Assembly (NCBI GenBank): GCA_022791975.1
Contig: JAAWAC010000014.1
Location: 1 to 64,000 of the forward strand
DNA from: Lachnospiraceae bacterium
GTDB lineage: Bacteria > Bacillota > Clostridia > Lachnospirales > Lachnospiraceae
Direction: 5' to 3'
Length of the DNA: 64,000 nt
The notes beneath the pieces were generated by a model, which was not told the origin of the DNA, searched no databases, and saw nothing but the letters and a program-made list of their open reading frames with translations. Of the stretch, positions 26,545-36,252 are shown piece by piece. The translations under genes were made by a program, and so were the position numbers. The first letter of the stretch is position 1, and every line of letters starts with the position of its first letter.

Positions 26545-26653
26545 TCCTTCTCCTTTCCCGCCCGTAACCACCGGGCCATACGTTATCTGCTTCCTTTTGT
26601 GTTATTGAGACATTTTATTCTATTTTATGCCTTTTTTCAAGGACTAAATCCAC

Positions 26654-26686
26654 AGAAAAAAAGCGAGCTCCAGCCCGCTTTTTTCG
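26654..26686 (-). terminator. Terminator of the HD-hydrolase operon
   Basis: On the minus strand AAAAAAGCG...CGCTTTTTT forms a stem ending in a T-run, 9 bases after the stop at 26695. Confidence 0.8.
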
Positions 26687-26694
26687 TGAAAACG

Positions 26695-27300
26695 TCAGGT
26701 ATCCTTTCCAAAGGCAGCTTCCACCAGCCAGCGGTATTCCTGCCAGACAATATATTGGTCCAGGTCTGACAGAGCCTCCAGCACACTCCGATACATCCAG
26801 GCATGCATATTCCTATCCTTCTGATGAAAGCGCTCCCATAGTTTATCTCCCACCTGCTGCATGTCCCGGTAAACAGCCCGCATATTGGAAAGCTTGTCCG
26901 ACAAGGCCAAAACCTTTGCCTCCCAGCTGGCCTCCTCCCGGAGAAAACGGATGGTCTCCTCCTTCCTCTGCCTCCAGGTTACCTCAGGTGGAAGCTCTCG
27001 CCTTTTGTCCTCCGTTTCATCCCGCACCAGACATAAAATCCGGGGGCCAAACACAATCCCCAACTCCTCTGGCGTGGTATCCGTATCCTCCAAAACATCG
27101 TGAAGCACGGCTGCTGCCAGAATCTCCTCATCCGTGGTTATGGTAGCTGCAATAGCCGCCACCTCCAGAGGATGCACAATATAGGGCACCGTTGATCCCT
27201 TTCTGGTTATGCCTGTATGTGCCTTTGTTGCAAACATAATTGCCTGATCAAAAAGTGAAAGTTCCCTGGCTTCCGCCTCATCCATATTTATTCTACCCAT
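26695..27300 (-). CDS. HD-domain hydrolase, RelA/SpoT hydrolase-like
   Basis: This 201-residue protein resembles stand-alone ppGpp hydrolases of the MESH1/small alarmone hydrolase type. It has YIVHPLEVA, the HD motif AAAVLHDVLEDTD and a later LSDKLSNMRAV, in the same order as in the SpoT hydrolase domain. No synthetase or TGS domain follows. It begins 9 bp after the metallopeptidase stop. Alarmone hydrolysis is a family-based inference. Confidence 0.75.
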   Translation of the reverse strand: MGRINMDEAEARELSLFDQAIMFATKAHTGITRKGSTVPYIVHPLEVAAIAATITTDEEILAAAVLHDVLEDTDTTPEELGIVFGPRILCLVRDETEDKRRELPPEVTWRQRKEETIRFLREEASWEAKVLALSDKLSNMRAVYRDMQQVGDKLWERFHQKDRNMHAWMYRSVLEALSDLDQYIVWQEYRWLVEAAFGKDT

Positions 27301-27309
27301 AAACTACCC

Positions 27310-27876
27310 CTATAATTTTCCGTATACCCTCAGCCATTGTATCTGTCTGCGATAATCCGGCAGCACCTTCTCCACCTCTCTATAAAAAGCCGGAGAATGA
27401 TTCATCTCTTTTAAATGCGCCAGCTCGTGGACCACCACATAGTCCTGCACCTCCTGGGGGCAAAGCATAAGCTTCCAATTAAAACTCAAATTTCCCCTGC
27501 TGCTGCAGCTACCCCAGCGGGTTTTCTGCCCCCGAATGGTGATCCTGGCATAGGTCACCCCCATCTGATCCGCAAAGTAAGCGGCCCGCTCTCTCAGTAC
27601 CCGTGCAGCCTGTTCCCGGTAATAAGCCTCCTCCCGGGGGCTACACTGGGGAAACTCTTCCTCCTTTCTCTTGGCTTCCTGCTGCTTCTTCTCTATCCAA
27701 TCCCTGTGGATTTCCACAAATTCCCGGATGCGGGCCATGGCCATTTTTTTTGGCGCCCGCACCACAACTTCTCCCGCCCGGGTAATCTGTATGGCCAGAG
27801 TTCGACGGCTACTGCGAATGATTTTGTATTCTATTTGGGAAGATACGCCCCCACAATGCGCTCCATGGTCTCCCAT
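27310..27876 (-). CDS. YgjP/M48-type metallopeptidase
   Basis: This 188-residue zinc peptidase of the YgjP (DUF45/WLM-like) group has the VVHELAHLKEMNHS zinc motif near the C-terminus and RWGSCSSRGNLSFNWKL before it. The preferred start is the ATG at 27876, four bases after GGAGG, so the gene overlaps the 3' end of the upstream fusion gene by 46 bp. No signal peptide. The function of the family is not well defined. Confidence 0.82.
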   Translation of the reverse strand: MGDHGAHCGGVSSQIEYKIIRSSRRTLAIQITRAGEVVVRAPKKMAMARIREFVEIHRDWIEKKQQEAKRKEEEFPQCSPREEAYYREQAARVLRERAAYFADQMGVTYARITIRGQKTRWGSCSSRGNLSFNWKLMLCPQEVQDYVVVHELAHLKEMNHSPAFYREVEKVLPDYRRQIQWLRVYGKL

Positions 27877-29861
27877 TTTTCCTCCATATCCGCTACCATG
27901 CGAAACTGTGTCCGGCACCGATCCAAATTCTGCTCTGGCCGGTGAATCTTAAAATACACATCCCCCTCCAGATAATCTGCGAGAAAACGCATGCCGCATT
28001 CCAGCGTCATAAGCTTGGCTCCCATAGGCATCATGCGAATTTCCTCAGATGTTAAGGTTCCCTCACAGCCATGAATAAATCCTTTTACATACAGGGCAAA
28101 CAGCTCCATATCGCAGGAAATCTTGGACAGATCCTTCTCATCCTCGGCCCCCGTATTAGCTCCAAATCGAATGGAATCTCCAAAATCATACAGGGCAGAG
28201 CCAGGCATCACCGTGTCCAGATCAATGACGCAAATGCCTTTCCCGGTCACATTGTCTATCAATACATTGTTTAGCTTGGTATCATTGTGGGTTACCCGCA
28301 AGGGTAATTTCCCCTCCGCCAGCATATCACAGAGAATATGGCATTCCTCCTGCCTGTCCAGGACAAACCGGATCTCCTCCTCTACCTCCTTCACCCGACC
28401 ACATACATCCTGAGCGCAGGCGGCCTGGAACTGTTTCAGCCGTGCAACAGTATTGTGAAAGTTGGGAATGGTTTCATGGAGACTGGCAGCTGGGAAATCC
28501 CACAGAAGCTTTTGGAAATGCCCAAAGGCCACAGCGCTCTCATAAAAATCTTCCGGCTTCACCACCGTGTCATAGCTGGAAGCTCCCTCCACAAATACAT
28601 ACACCCGCCAGTAATCTCCCCTTAAGGTTTTCACCCAGAAGCCCTTGTCCCTGGTGGGAATCAGCCGCATGGCCTCCCGGTCCGTATCTCCCCCTGACTC
28701 CCGAAGTTTGCTCTGAAGAAACTCGGTGACATGGACCACATTTTCCATCAGTTCTTCCGGGTTTCGGAACACCTGATGATTCATCCGCTGAAGAATATAG
28801 CGCTGGACTCTCTTCTCCTTTTCTGGGCGACAAGTCACCAGAAAAGTATCATTGATGTGCCCACTCCCATAAGGCTCAATGGTATCCACCTCCCCGGACA
28901 GACAAAAGCACTCTGCAATCCGCAATAGCTCCTCTGGTCCCTGCTTCCACAGCCATTGGGGATAAAGTCCCTTCTCTTTCATATCCTGGATGGCCTTTAC
29001 CACCACCGGCTTATCCTCTTTATAGGTAACACCATACCACCTATCCTGGGATTTTAGCACTGTGACCTCCGCTTTTTCCTCCCGGATTAGCTCATCCACC
29101 ACAAAGGGAAGGAAATATTCGCATTTCTGGGGATTCTCGGGCAAATTCTCCTGCAAAAAGGTTGCAAAGCGCTCCCGCAACTCCCTGAGCATGCTGGCCG
29201 TAAAGCCCCACATATTCATGGACACCACAGCCTCCCCGGATACCGGCTGCCAGGTGACCCCCTCATCCTCCGTAAAGGCTGGTCCATTGGTTCGTCTCTC
29301 AATCCTGGTTCTCTCTGTGATGGCGGAAAGCTTCCCTGCCCCATCTATCTCACAGACTCCCCGGGCCACGTGGCCGTGCTCTGTCAGGGTATTTTCCAGC
29401 AGATAGCCCACCATGGCGTACTGGTACTTTTCCCCGTCCTCCTGTTCCATGAGGAAATCATAAATCTTGGAAAAGGCCTCCTGACCATAATAGTCGTCTG
29501 CGTTGATAACTGCAAAGGGTCCGTCAATCACGGACAGGCAGGACAACACTGCATGTCCCGTGCCCCAGGGCTTTACTCTTCCTTCCGGCACCTGAAAGCC
29601 CTCGGGCAGGCAGGCTAGATCCTGGAACACATACTCCACCTGCACCTGCTGCTCCATACGCCCCCCAATGGCCTCCCGAAAATCCTTTTCATTTTCCTTT
29701 TTTATGATAAAGACCACCTTCTCAAATCCGGCCCTTACTGCATCATATATGGAAAAATCCATTATGATATGTCCCTCCGGATCAACCGGGTCAATCTGTT
29801 TTAGGCCTCCATACCGGCTGCCCATCCCTGCCGCCATAATCACCAAAACCGGTTTTTTCAT
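27831..29861 (-). CDS. Sugar nucleotidyltransferase fused to NahK-like kinase
   Basis: This 676-residue two-domain protein is preferred from the ATG at 29861. Residues 1 to about 280 are an NTP-transferase domain (VLVIMAAGMGSRYGGLKQ, FAVINADDYYG). From about residue 305 on is an APH/choline-kinase-type domain like N-acetylhexosamine 1-kinase (YGSGHINDTFLV, VTHNDTKLNNVL, CVIDLDTVMPGSALYDFGD). In bifidobacteria, NahK phosphorylates GlcNAc/GalNAc at C1 and a separate enzyme makes the UDP-sugar. A fusion would couple both steps. The substrate is inferred from the family. Its 3' end overlaps the metallopeptidase gene. Confidence 0.85.
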   Translation of the reverse strand: MKKPVLVIMAAGMGSRYGGLKQIDPVDPEGHIIMDFSIYDAVRAGFEKVVFIIKKENEKDFREAIGGRMEQQVQVEYVFQDLACLPEGFQVPEGRVKPWGTGHAVLSCLSVIDGPFAVINADDYYGQEAFSKIYDFLMEQEDGEKYQYAMVGYLLENTLTEHGHVARGVCEIDGAGKLSAITERTRIERRTNGPAFTEDEGVTWQPVSGEAVVSMNMWGFTASMLRELRERFATFLQENLPENPQKCEYFLPFVVDELIREEKAEVTVLKSQDRWYGVTYKEDKPVVVKAIQDMKEKGLYPQWLWKQGPEELLRIAECFCLSGEVDTIEPYGSGHINDTFLVTCRPEKEKRVQRYILQRMNHQVFRNPEELMENVVHVTEFLQSKLRESGGDTDREAMRLIPTRDKGFWVKTLRGDYWRVYVFVEGASSYDTVVKPEDFYESAVAFGHFQKLLWDFPAASLHETIPNFHNTVARLKQFQAACAQDVCGRVKEVEEEIRFVLDRQEECHILCDMLAEGKLPLRVTHNDTKLNNVLIDNVTGKGICVIDLDTVMPGSALYDFGDSIRFGANTGAEDEKDLSKISCDMELFALYVKGFIHGCEGTLTSEEIRMMPMGAKLMTLECGMRFLADYLEGDVYFKIHRPEQNLDRCRTQFRMVADMEEKWETMERIVGAYLPK

Positions 29862-29958
29862 CTCCCGTTTCCTTCCCTTTATTCTGATTTTCCGCGCTTC
29901 GTCTATCCCTGAAAAAGCGGCCCCTCCCCGTATAAGGAGGTCATGCATACAAAATTAC

Positions 29959-29987
29959 GCTCCGCAGGCACTCCCGTGCTGCGGAGC
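29959..29987 (-). terminator. Terminator after the HPt gene
   Basis: GCTCCGCA-GCAC...GTGC-TGCGGAGC forms a 12-bp stem with one bulge. On the minus strand GTAATTTT follows. It ends the phosphorelay operon. Confidence 0.7.
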
Positions 29988-30004
29988 AGATAGCGTTCTT
30001 TTCA

Positions 30005-30023
30005 TGTCCGTCTAATACGGACA
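30005..30023 (-). terminator. Second short hairpin after the HPt gene
   Basis: TGTCCGT and ACGGACA form a perfect 7-bp stem with a 5-base loop, 7 bases after the HPt stop and before the larger terminator hairpin. Confidence 0.5.
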
Positions 30024-30029
30024 CCTTTT

Positions 30030-30398
30030 TCACGCCTGGGCAGATTCTGCCAGCTGTTTAATACAAGCTATGGTCAGCTCATAGTCCTCCCGCACCTTCT
30101 CCAGAACCGGCTCAATGTCAGCTCCATAATCCTGTCTGTCCCGAAGCAGCTCTGACATTTCATTGGCAGAATGATACAGCCGCATCAGGGATAAATTCTG
30201 GCTAACACCCTTCATCGTGTGGGCCGCCCGGAAAGCCTCGGCCATATCCCGGCTCTCCAAAGAGCTGCACAACAGAGCAAAGCTCTTGTCATCCAGAACC
30301 TTCAACAAAAATTTCTGCACCCGCTCATCCTTGCGAAGACGTCCCATTACATCATCATAATCCGCACCCATTGCCTCATAGCATTCTTTTACTGTCAT
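30030..30398 (-). CDS. Histidine phosphotransfer (HPt) protein
   Basis: This 122-residue four-helix HPt domain has the phospho-accepting His in FRAAHTMKGVSQNL (about residue 56). It lies 5 bp after the response-regulator stop in the same operon as a hybrid kinase with two receiver domains. Together they make a complete phosphorelay: hybrid kinase REC to HPt His to REC of the diguanylate protein. Confidence 0.88.
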   Translation of the reverse strand: MTVKECYEAMGADYDDVMGRLRKDERVQKFLLKVLDDKSFALLCSSLESRDMAEAFRAAHTMKGVSQNLSLMRLYHSANEMSELLRDRQDYGADIEPVLEKVREDYELTIACIKQLAESAQA

Positions 30399-30403
30399 AT
30401 CCC

Positions 30404-32461
30404 CTACTCCTTTTTTGTCTCTATCAGTGTTGTTTTCAGCTCTTCGTTATAAAAGCGGTAGCTGTTCCGTCCGCTCTTCTTCACCGCATACATAGCCTCA
30501 TCCGCCATACGGAACAAGGTCTCATAGTCCCCGTTACAATCCATGGCACAAGCCACACCCATGCTGACCCGGATGGGGAAGCCTTTAAATTCTCCACACA
30601 GAATGTTGAAAATACGCTTTACCGGCGCCTCCATATCGGTTTTATACTCCATAAAAAGCAAAAATTCATCGCCACCCATGCGGGCAGGAATATCTCCCGT
30701 TCGGGTGCTGCTCTTGAGAGTCTCCGCCACAAATTTCAACACCTCGTCCCCAAACTGATGGCCATATTTATCATTGGCCTGCTTGAAATGATCCAGGTCA
30801 AACAGCAAAAGAATACACTGCTTTTTCTCATCCTGAGAAAGGATCTCGGAGATTTGGGCCTTGGCTGCCTTGTGGTTCAAAAGCCCTGTGAGAGAATCAT
30901 GAACAGCCATCACCTTCAGCCGGTTCATTTTCTCAATATCCTCGTGAATATCCACAATTTTACCAATGGCTCCCACATATTCCGGCGGCTCCCCTTCTCC
31001 CCACATGGATCGGGTGATAACCTTGCTCCAGCGCTCCACCCCATGGATATTCAGTAAGACTGTCTGCTCCACCACAGGATCGTCCGGACTGGTACTCTCT
31101 AGCCTTTCCAGCAGCTGTTCGAACTGATCCTCTGTAAATAGCTCCTTTCCAAAGGCATCCTCCCTGGGATTTAATATGGTCTCCGGCATTTTCAGATATT
31201 TTGCTCCCCACTCGGAGAGAATCAGCATCTCCGGTGTGGTGGTATATTCAAACTGGATCTCCTGAGACAGCTCCGCAAAGAACTGATATTTGGTCCGCTC
31301 ATGCTCCAGCAGACGCAGGGTCCTCTCTGACACATCCAGGCTGCCCCGCTCCATGATCTGCTCCATGGTGTCATGGATCTCATCCTGGGAGTCATAGGGA
31401 GAGGAAAATGCGTTCAGCTGCCGCTCCAGCTGATCAGAAATATCCTTCAGGCAGTCCAAAAGAATGGGGTTAAACACGCCACACTCCCCATTTAAAATCA
31501 TTTCCATGGTTTTTTCGTGTGAGAAAGGCGGCTTGTAGACCCGCTTGCTGGTCAGGGCGTCGTACACGTCCGCAAGGGCCACAATCTGGGCCGTAATAGG
31601 GATCTCCTCTCCTTTCAGGCCATCCGGATAACCTCCGCCATCGTAACGCTCGTGATGCCAACGACAGATCTGATATCCCATCTCAACCAAGGGCTCATTC
31701 TCCCGTATGGTGGTGGCCCGCAAAAGCCGGGCTCCCTCTGCCGAATGGGTCCGCATAATCTTAAATTCCTCTTCTGTCAGCCGGCCAGGTTTATTCAAAA
31801 TCTCAGAGGGAACTGCAATCTTTCCAATGTCATGTAAGGCAGCCGCATTGCAGATAATGGGAATATCCTTCTTGCTGATGGGATATTTGTCCGTTTTTTG
31901 GAGTAGACTTCGAAGAAGCAGCTCCGTCAAGGTACAGATATGCCGCACATGCAGGCCGCTCTCCCCATTTCGGAATTCCACGATGTTGGACAGGATTTCC
32001 ACCATCAACTTATTATCCTGTTCTTTTTCCAGGATCTGGTCTGTCACCATATGGGCCAACTCTTTTTGCTTGGCCGCCAACATAATGGTACTGATAACCC
32101 TCCTGCGCACGGTTCTCTCGTCAAAGGGTCGGCTGATGTAGTCCAGCACTCCCAGATCGTATGCCCGATCCACATAGGTGGGCACTGTCTCCGCAGAAAT
32201 CATCACCACAGGAATGCTTTTGATCCAGCCGTTTTTATTCATCACGGTTAAAAGCTCAAAGCCGTCCATCACTGGCATTACAATGTCCAGCAGCATCAGG
32301 GAAATCTCCTGCTCCTGGCTGTGAAGAATTCCAGCGGCCTCCATGCCATTCTCCACCTCTAAAATATCAAACTCATCCGACAGCATATCGGACAACAGTG
32401 CCCGATTCAGCTCGGAGTCATCCACAATCAATATTTTTTTTCTTTCCTTTGCACTATCCAT
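30404..32461 (-). CDS. Response regulator REC-HD-GYP-PAS-GGDEF
   Basis: This 685-residue signalling protein makes and breaks c-di-GMP. REC (1-120) has LMLLDIVMPVMDG with the phospho-Asp. HD-GYP (about 150-345) has HDIGKIAVP and HHERYDGGGYPDG with the GYP motif intact. A PAS-like stretch (about 400-500) precedes GGDEF (510-670), with an intact MGGDEF active site. Having both activities in one protein suggests that phosphorylation or the PAS signal selects the direction. It is cotranscribed with the kinase and HPt. A PilZ receptor candidate lies at 61.5 kb. Confidence 0.92.
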   Translation of the reverse strand: MDSAKERKKILIVDDSELNRALLSDMLSDEFDILEVENGMEAAGILHSQEQEISLMLLDIVMPVMDGFELLTVMNKNGWIKSIPVVMISAETVPTYVDRAYDLGVLDYISRPFDERTVRRRVISTIMLAAKQKELAHMVTDQILEKEQDNKLMVEILSNIVEFRNGESGLHVRHICTLTELLLRSLLQKTDKYPISKKDIPIICNAAALHDIGKIAVPSEILNKPGRLTEEEFKIMRTHSAEGARLLRATTIRENEPLVEMGYQICRWHHERYDGGGYPDGLKGEEIPITAQIVALADVYDALTSKRVYKPPFSHEKTMEMILNGECGVFNPILLDCLKDISDQLERQLNAFSSPYDSQDEIHDTMEQIMERGSLDVSERTLRLLEHERTKYQFFAELSQEIQFEYTTTPEMLILSEWGAKYLKMPETILNPREDAFGKELFTEDQFEQLLERLESTSPDDPVVEQTVLLNIHGVERWSKVITRSMWGEGEPPEYVGAIGKIVDIHEDIEKMNRLKVMAVHDSLTGLLNHKAAKAQISEILSQDEKKQCILLLFDLDHFKQANDKYGHQFGDEVLKFVAETLKSSTRTGDIPARMGGDEFLLFMEYKTDMEAPVKRIFNILCGEFKGFPIRVSMGVACAMDCNGDYETLFRMADEAMYAVKKSGRNSYRFYNEELKTTLIETKKE

Positions 32462-32480
32462 CGATATTCCTTCCCAACTT

Positions 32481-35024
32481 TTATCCCAAATATTTCTTTA
32501 AAATCTGTGTCAGCCTGTCTACATCAATGGGCTTTGACACATGCTCATTCATGCCGCAATCCAGGCAACGCTGAATATCATCAGAAAAGGCATCCGCTGT
32601 CATGGCAATGATGGGAAGCCCCGCATCTACCCTATCCATAGCCCGAATAGACTTTGCCGCATCGTACCCGGTCATCACCGGCATCCGGATATCCATAAGC
32701 ACCACATCATAATATCCCGGCTTAGAGGCCTGGAACATTTCCACGCAGATCTTTCCATTCTCTGCCCGCTCCAGCTCAAAGCCCGCCTCCGAGAGAATAT
32801 CCTCTGCAATCTCCCAGTTCAGATCATTGTCCTCTGCCAACAGTACCCGCTTTCCTACAAATGCAAGCTCTTCCTCTGCCTCCTCTACTTCCTCTTCATC
32901 CATAACTCCCATGTAACGGCTCAGTCCCAGATACAGATTTGATTTAAACAGAGGCTTGGAGATAAATCCTTGTGCGCCTACTTCCCGTGCTTCCTCCTCA
33001 ATATCACTCCAGTCATAGGCCGACACAATCAGAATGGGAACCTCTTCTCCCAGATGCTTTCGCATTTCCCGGGCTGTCTGCAAACCATCCATTCCCGGCA
33101 TCTTCCAATCCAATAGAACCACTTCATAATCACGGCCTTCCTGGTGACACTTTTTCACCATCTCCAGAGCCGTCTCGCCTCCCAGGGCCCATTCCGCCTC
33201 AATGCCAATCTCTTTCAGAGTCGCTATGGCGCTTCTGCAAAGATCCTCGTTATTATCCACCACCAGCATCCGCCAAGGAGGAAGCATCATATCATCCAGA
33301 GACACAGTTGCCCGCTCCAGATCTAAAATGATATGGAATTCGCTTCCCTTTCCCAGAGTGCTGGTCAACTCAATGATGCCTCCCATAGCATCCACAATGC
33401 ACTTGGTAATGGCCATTCCCAAACCTGTCCCCTCGATCCGGTCCACCTGGGTCCTTTTCTCCCTGGTAAAGGTGTCAAAAATCTGCCTCTGAAACTCTTC
33501 GGACATGCCAATCCCCGTATCCTTTACCCGGAAATGACACCGAACATAACCTGCCCCAAGAGGAGAGGACTCCTGTTCCAGATACACATTGACCCGGCCA
33601 TCCTCCGGTGTAAATTTTATTGCATTGGACAAAAGATTCAGCAACACCTGATTCAGTCGCACGCTATCACAGCAAACCTCCTCGGTCTCTATCCTCTGGA
33701 TAAAGATATCAAAATGAAGTTTCCGGCTCCGAACCTGAGGCTGCACAATATTTACCAGACTGTCCATAGTATCCCGCAGAGAAACCTGACTCACATTCAA
33801 AGTCAGCTTCCCGCTCTCAATCTTGGACATATCCAACACGTCATTAATCAGGCCCAGCAAATGCTTGCTGGAGAGGGCTATCTTTTTCAGACAGTCCTGT
33901 ACCCGCTGTCGGTCGTCCATATTGGCCATGGCGATGGCCGTCATTCCCACAATGCCATTCATGGGGGTTCGGATATCATGGCTCATATTGGAGAGGAACT
34001 CACTCTTGGCCTTGTTGGCCTGGATCGCCTCCTCCCTGGCCTCATCCAGATCCTGCATCTGCTGCTGGGAAATCCGGTAATAGGCCACAAATATAAGTAT
34101 AATCACAACCAAGATAACGCTACAGGAGAAGATCATCACATTGGTCCGCTGGCTTCCCAGATCATTGATAGCATCGTCCAGCACACCATAGGGCATGACA
34201 CTGACCAAATACCAATCAGAGTCCGGCAACGGAGAACAGTACAGATGTTGATGTACTCCCCCCATCATTACCATTGCGGAATACTCGGCATCTACCTCAA
34301 TAGCCTTCTTAAGCTCCTCCATATATTGCTCGGCTGTCTTTCCATTGTAGGTCTCATAAGCCTGAACCATTCTGTCAAAAAAGCTGGTTCGAAAGGCGTC
34401 TCCACTTCGGATCACATAGCTCCCGTCCTTGTGGATCACATGGGTATAAATCAGGGAGCTCCCGTCCTCCAGCATCAGATCATTTTCCAGATAGGACATG
34501 GGAAGGGCAGCTACCAGGGCCACACTCCTGCCACCGCCCTCCATATTATATGCAGCATCGCAGCCTAAAACCAGCAATCGCTCTCCATTGTTGTCATAGC
34601 CACTGCTCACCTTGCTCTCCCCAGCTTCCAACGTCTGTAAAAAGCCCTCACTGTCTAAAATCTCAATGGGCTCTCCATGAAGAACCTGGCATTGCCCATC
34701 TCTTCCATATAACCCCAGAAAGCTGAAATTTCGCACACTGGCACTGACGTCCATTTCATTGAGCATTTGCTCTCCATATTCCGTCCCCTGGGGATTGGTC
34801 CGCTCCCGAATTCCCTCCACCTGAGATAACCGCAGGTCAATAACCGCCGCAAATTTTTGCTGGAGTTGCTTATTCATCTCTGACATGTAGATCATGCCGA
34901 TATCACTGAGAGAGGCCTCGCTCCTCTGCCCCATATCCCCGGCCACCCATGTAAATACCGCTATACATAAAAGTACTAAGCCCGCAAAGCTAGCCAGTAG
35001 AAACCGCTTCGTTTTATCAAACAT
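32481..35024 (-). CDS. Hybrid sensor histidine kinase with two receiver domains
   Basis: This 847-residue membrane kinase has TM1 at about 8-28, an extracytoplasmic Cache-like sensor of about 260 residues and TM2 at about 300-320. HisKA follows with the phospho-His in FLSNMSHDIRTPMNG, then HATPase (LNLLSNAIKF, GTGLGMAITKC). Two receivers complete it: LLDWKMPGMDG and LMDIRMPVMTG. The first receiver begins LVVDNNEDL in place of the usual DD pair, while the second has AEDND. It is the first gene of the phosphorelay operon; the likely input is a small ligand outside the cell. Confidence 0.92.
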   Translation of the reverse strand: MFDKTKRFLLASFAGLVLLCIAVFTWVAGDMGQRSEASLSDIGMIYMSEMNKQLQQKFAAVIDLRLSQVEGIRERTNPQGTEYGEQMLNEMDVSASVRNFSFLGLYGRDGQCQVLHGEPIEILDSEGFLQTLEAGESKVSSGYDNNGERLLVLGCDAAYNMEGGGRSVALVAALPMSYLENDLMLEDGSSLIYTHVIHKDGSYVIRSGDAFRTSFFDRMVQAYETYNGKTAEQYMEELKKAIEVDAEYSAMVMMGGVHQHLYCSPLPDSDWYLVSVMPYGVLDDAINDLGSQRTNVMIFSCSVILVVIILIFVAYYRISQQQMQDLDEAREEAIQANKAKSEFLSNMSHDIRTPMNGIVGMTAIAMANMDDRQRVQDCLKKIALSSKHLLGLINDVLDMSKIESGKLTLNVSQVSLRDTMDSLVNIVQPQVRSRKLHFDIFIQRIETEEVCCDSVRLNQVLLNLLSNAIKFTPEDGRVNVYLEQESSPLGAGYVRCHFRVKDTGIGMSEEFQRQIFDTFTREKRTQVDRIEGTGLGMAITKCIVDAMGGIIELTSTLGKGSEFHIILDLERATVSLDDMMLPPWRMLVVDNNEDLCRSAIATLKEIGIEAEWALGGETALEMVKKCHQEGRDYEVVLLDWKMPGMDGLQTAREMRKHLGEEVPILIVSAYDWSDIEEEAREVGAQGFISKPLFKSNLYLGLSRYMGVMDEEEVEEAEEELAFVGKRVLLAEDNDLNWEIAEDILSEAGFELERAENGKICVEMFQASKPGYYDVVLMDIRMPVMTGYDAAKSIRAMDRVDAGLPIIAMTADAFSDDIQRCLDCGMNEHVSKPIDVDRLTQILKKYLG

Positions 35025-35095
35025 TTACTTTATCCTTTCTCAGGTTCTTTCTCTATTATCCTTTATCAAACGCGATAATTTTATATGTAAAGGAA

Positions 35096-35134
35096 AACTT
35101 CCCTATTGTTAAATGTAACATAATTAGGGAAGTT
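35096..35134 (-). terminator. Terminator closing the glycan island
   Basis: AACTTCCCTA and TAGGGAAGTT make a 10-bp stem with an inner TGTTA/TAACA stem. On the minus strand GTTTTCCTTT follows. It lies about 45 bp after the DUF4422 stop. Confidence 0.75.
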
Positions 35135-35178
35135 ATTCAAGAATAATCTTTCTATTTACTTGTGTCTTTCTTTTACTT

Positions 35179-36252
35179 TTATATCCGCATACGCCGTCCC
35201 GTATACACCAAGTTTAAGTTCCTCTGGTTGTAGAGAAAATACAAGGTTGTCAAATTTTCCCCTAGGTAACCTATATACCGATCCGCCCGCTCCCAACCCC
35301 TGGGCTCACTGAGCTCCTCCGTCCGCTCCAAAATGGGAAACAGCCAGTCACAATATTCCCGAAAAACCTTCTTTTGGGCAACCAACATATTGTGATTCAA
35401 GAAAAATTTTCCATAAAACAGCTCCGGCAAATCCCTGGCATATTCTGGGGCCTGCTCCTGTAAGGCCTGCACCATAGCCGCCCAATCCCCCTCTTTGAGA
35501 TAATACTCATGGTGTGTCCAGATATTGGGGTAATAGATAGCCGGATAAGACAACACTGCATCCACCTTGTTCTCCCGTAGGCGATACAAGTCTTCTTCTG
35601 TAATATCCAACATCCGCCGGTAATGATATAACCCCAGATATTCCGCTGTCCCGTGCTTTCCAATCCAATAGGTAGAAGTAAGCTCGCTGTAATTCCCGTT
35701 TTTCCGGGAAATATTCTCTCCCTGATTATCTTTAAGCTGCGCCACAGAGCTCTCTGTAAGGGCTGCTCCAGCCTGAATGGGATGCATCCAAGTGGCAGGC
35801 TCCCACTGCTCCTTTAGAGGCTTATCCCCATGAAATTTTGACACGTAGACAGCCAAATCCGCCTTTTCTGTTCCTTTTTTCAAAGAGTGCAAAAAAGGCA
35901 GCTCCTCCACCTCCTGATAATATCGCTCCATCAGGGCTGCCTCCAGCTTTGCATTTATGGGAATATAGTGGAGCATTCCCCGCTTTTCCAACTCTGCCCC
36001 GATTTCCCGATGATAATTATCTTGGACTGCCAGCAGTATTTTCACTTGCTTTTTGGAAAAATCTTTTAGCTCCATCACAGGAATCCCGTCAATTTCCGCC
36101 CGGTTTCCCACCCGGCTTGTAACCAGAAAGGCGATTACCCGACACTGGGGATACAGAGCCCTTATAGCGTGATAGACACTCATAGCCACCATACGGGCAC
36201 CGTATATGGCAATCTCTTCTCCATTCTCCAATTCCAGCTTCTCTATCTGCAT
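35179..36252 (-). CDS. DUF4422 glycosyltransferase with N-terminal Rossmann-like module
   Basis: This 357-residue protein carries an IYGARMVAMSVYHAI glycine-poor Rossmann-like module in its first ~105 residues. It is followed by the DUF4422 domain seen in polysaccharide loci (YVSKFHGDKPL, GKHGTAEYLGLYHYRRML). DUF4422 proteins are treated as glycosyltransferases, but no activity is established to my knowledge. The N-terminal module is of the same kind as that in seven neighbouring proteins. Last gene of the island; GGAAAGGAC precedes its ATG. Confidence 0.75.
   Translation of the reverse strand: MQIEKLELENGEEIAIYGARMVAMSVYHAIRALYPQCRVIAFLVTSRVGNRAEIDGIPVMELKDFSKKQVKILLAVQDNYHREIGAELEKRGMLHYIPINAKLEAALMERYYQEVEELPFLHSLKKGTEKADLAVYVSKFHGDKPLKEQWEPATWMHPIQAGAALTESSVAQLKDNQGENISRKNGNYSELTSTYWIGKHGTAEYLGLYHYRRMLDITEEDLYRLRENKVDAVLSYPAIYYPNIWTHHEYYLKEGDWAAMVQALQEQAPEYARDLPELFYGKFFLNHNMLVAQKKVFREYCDWLFPILERTEELSEPRGWERADRYIGYLGENLTTLYFLYNQRNLNLVYTGRRMRI

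Noticed and set aside
33333-34568. Plus-strand ORF of 411 codons opposite the hybrid kinase
   Set aside because: The kinase on the minus strand has all catalytic motifs; this ORF is antisense and has no recognisable domain.
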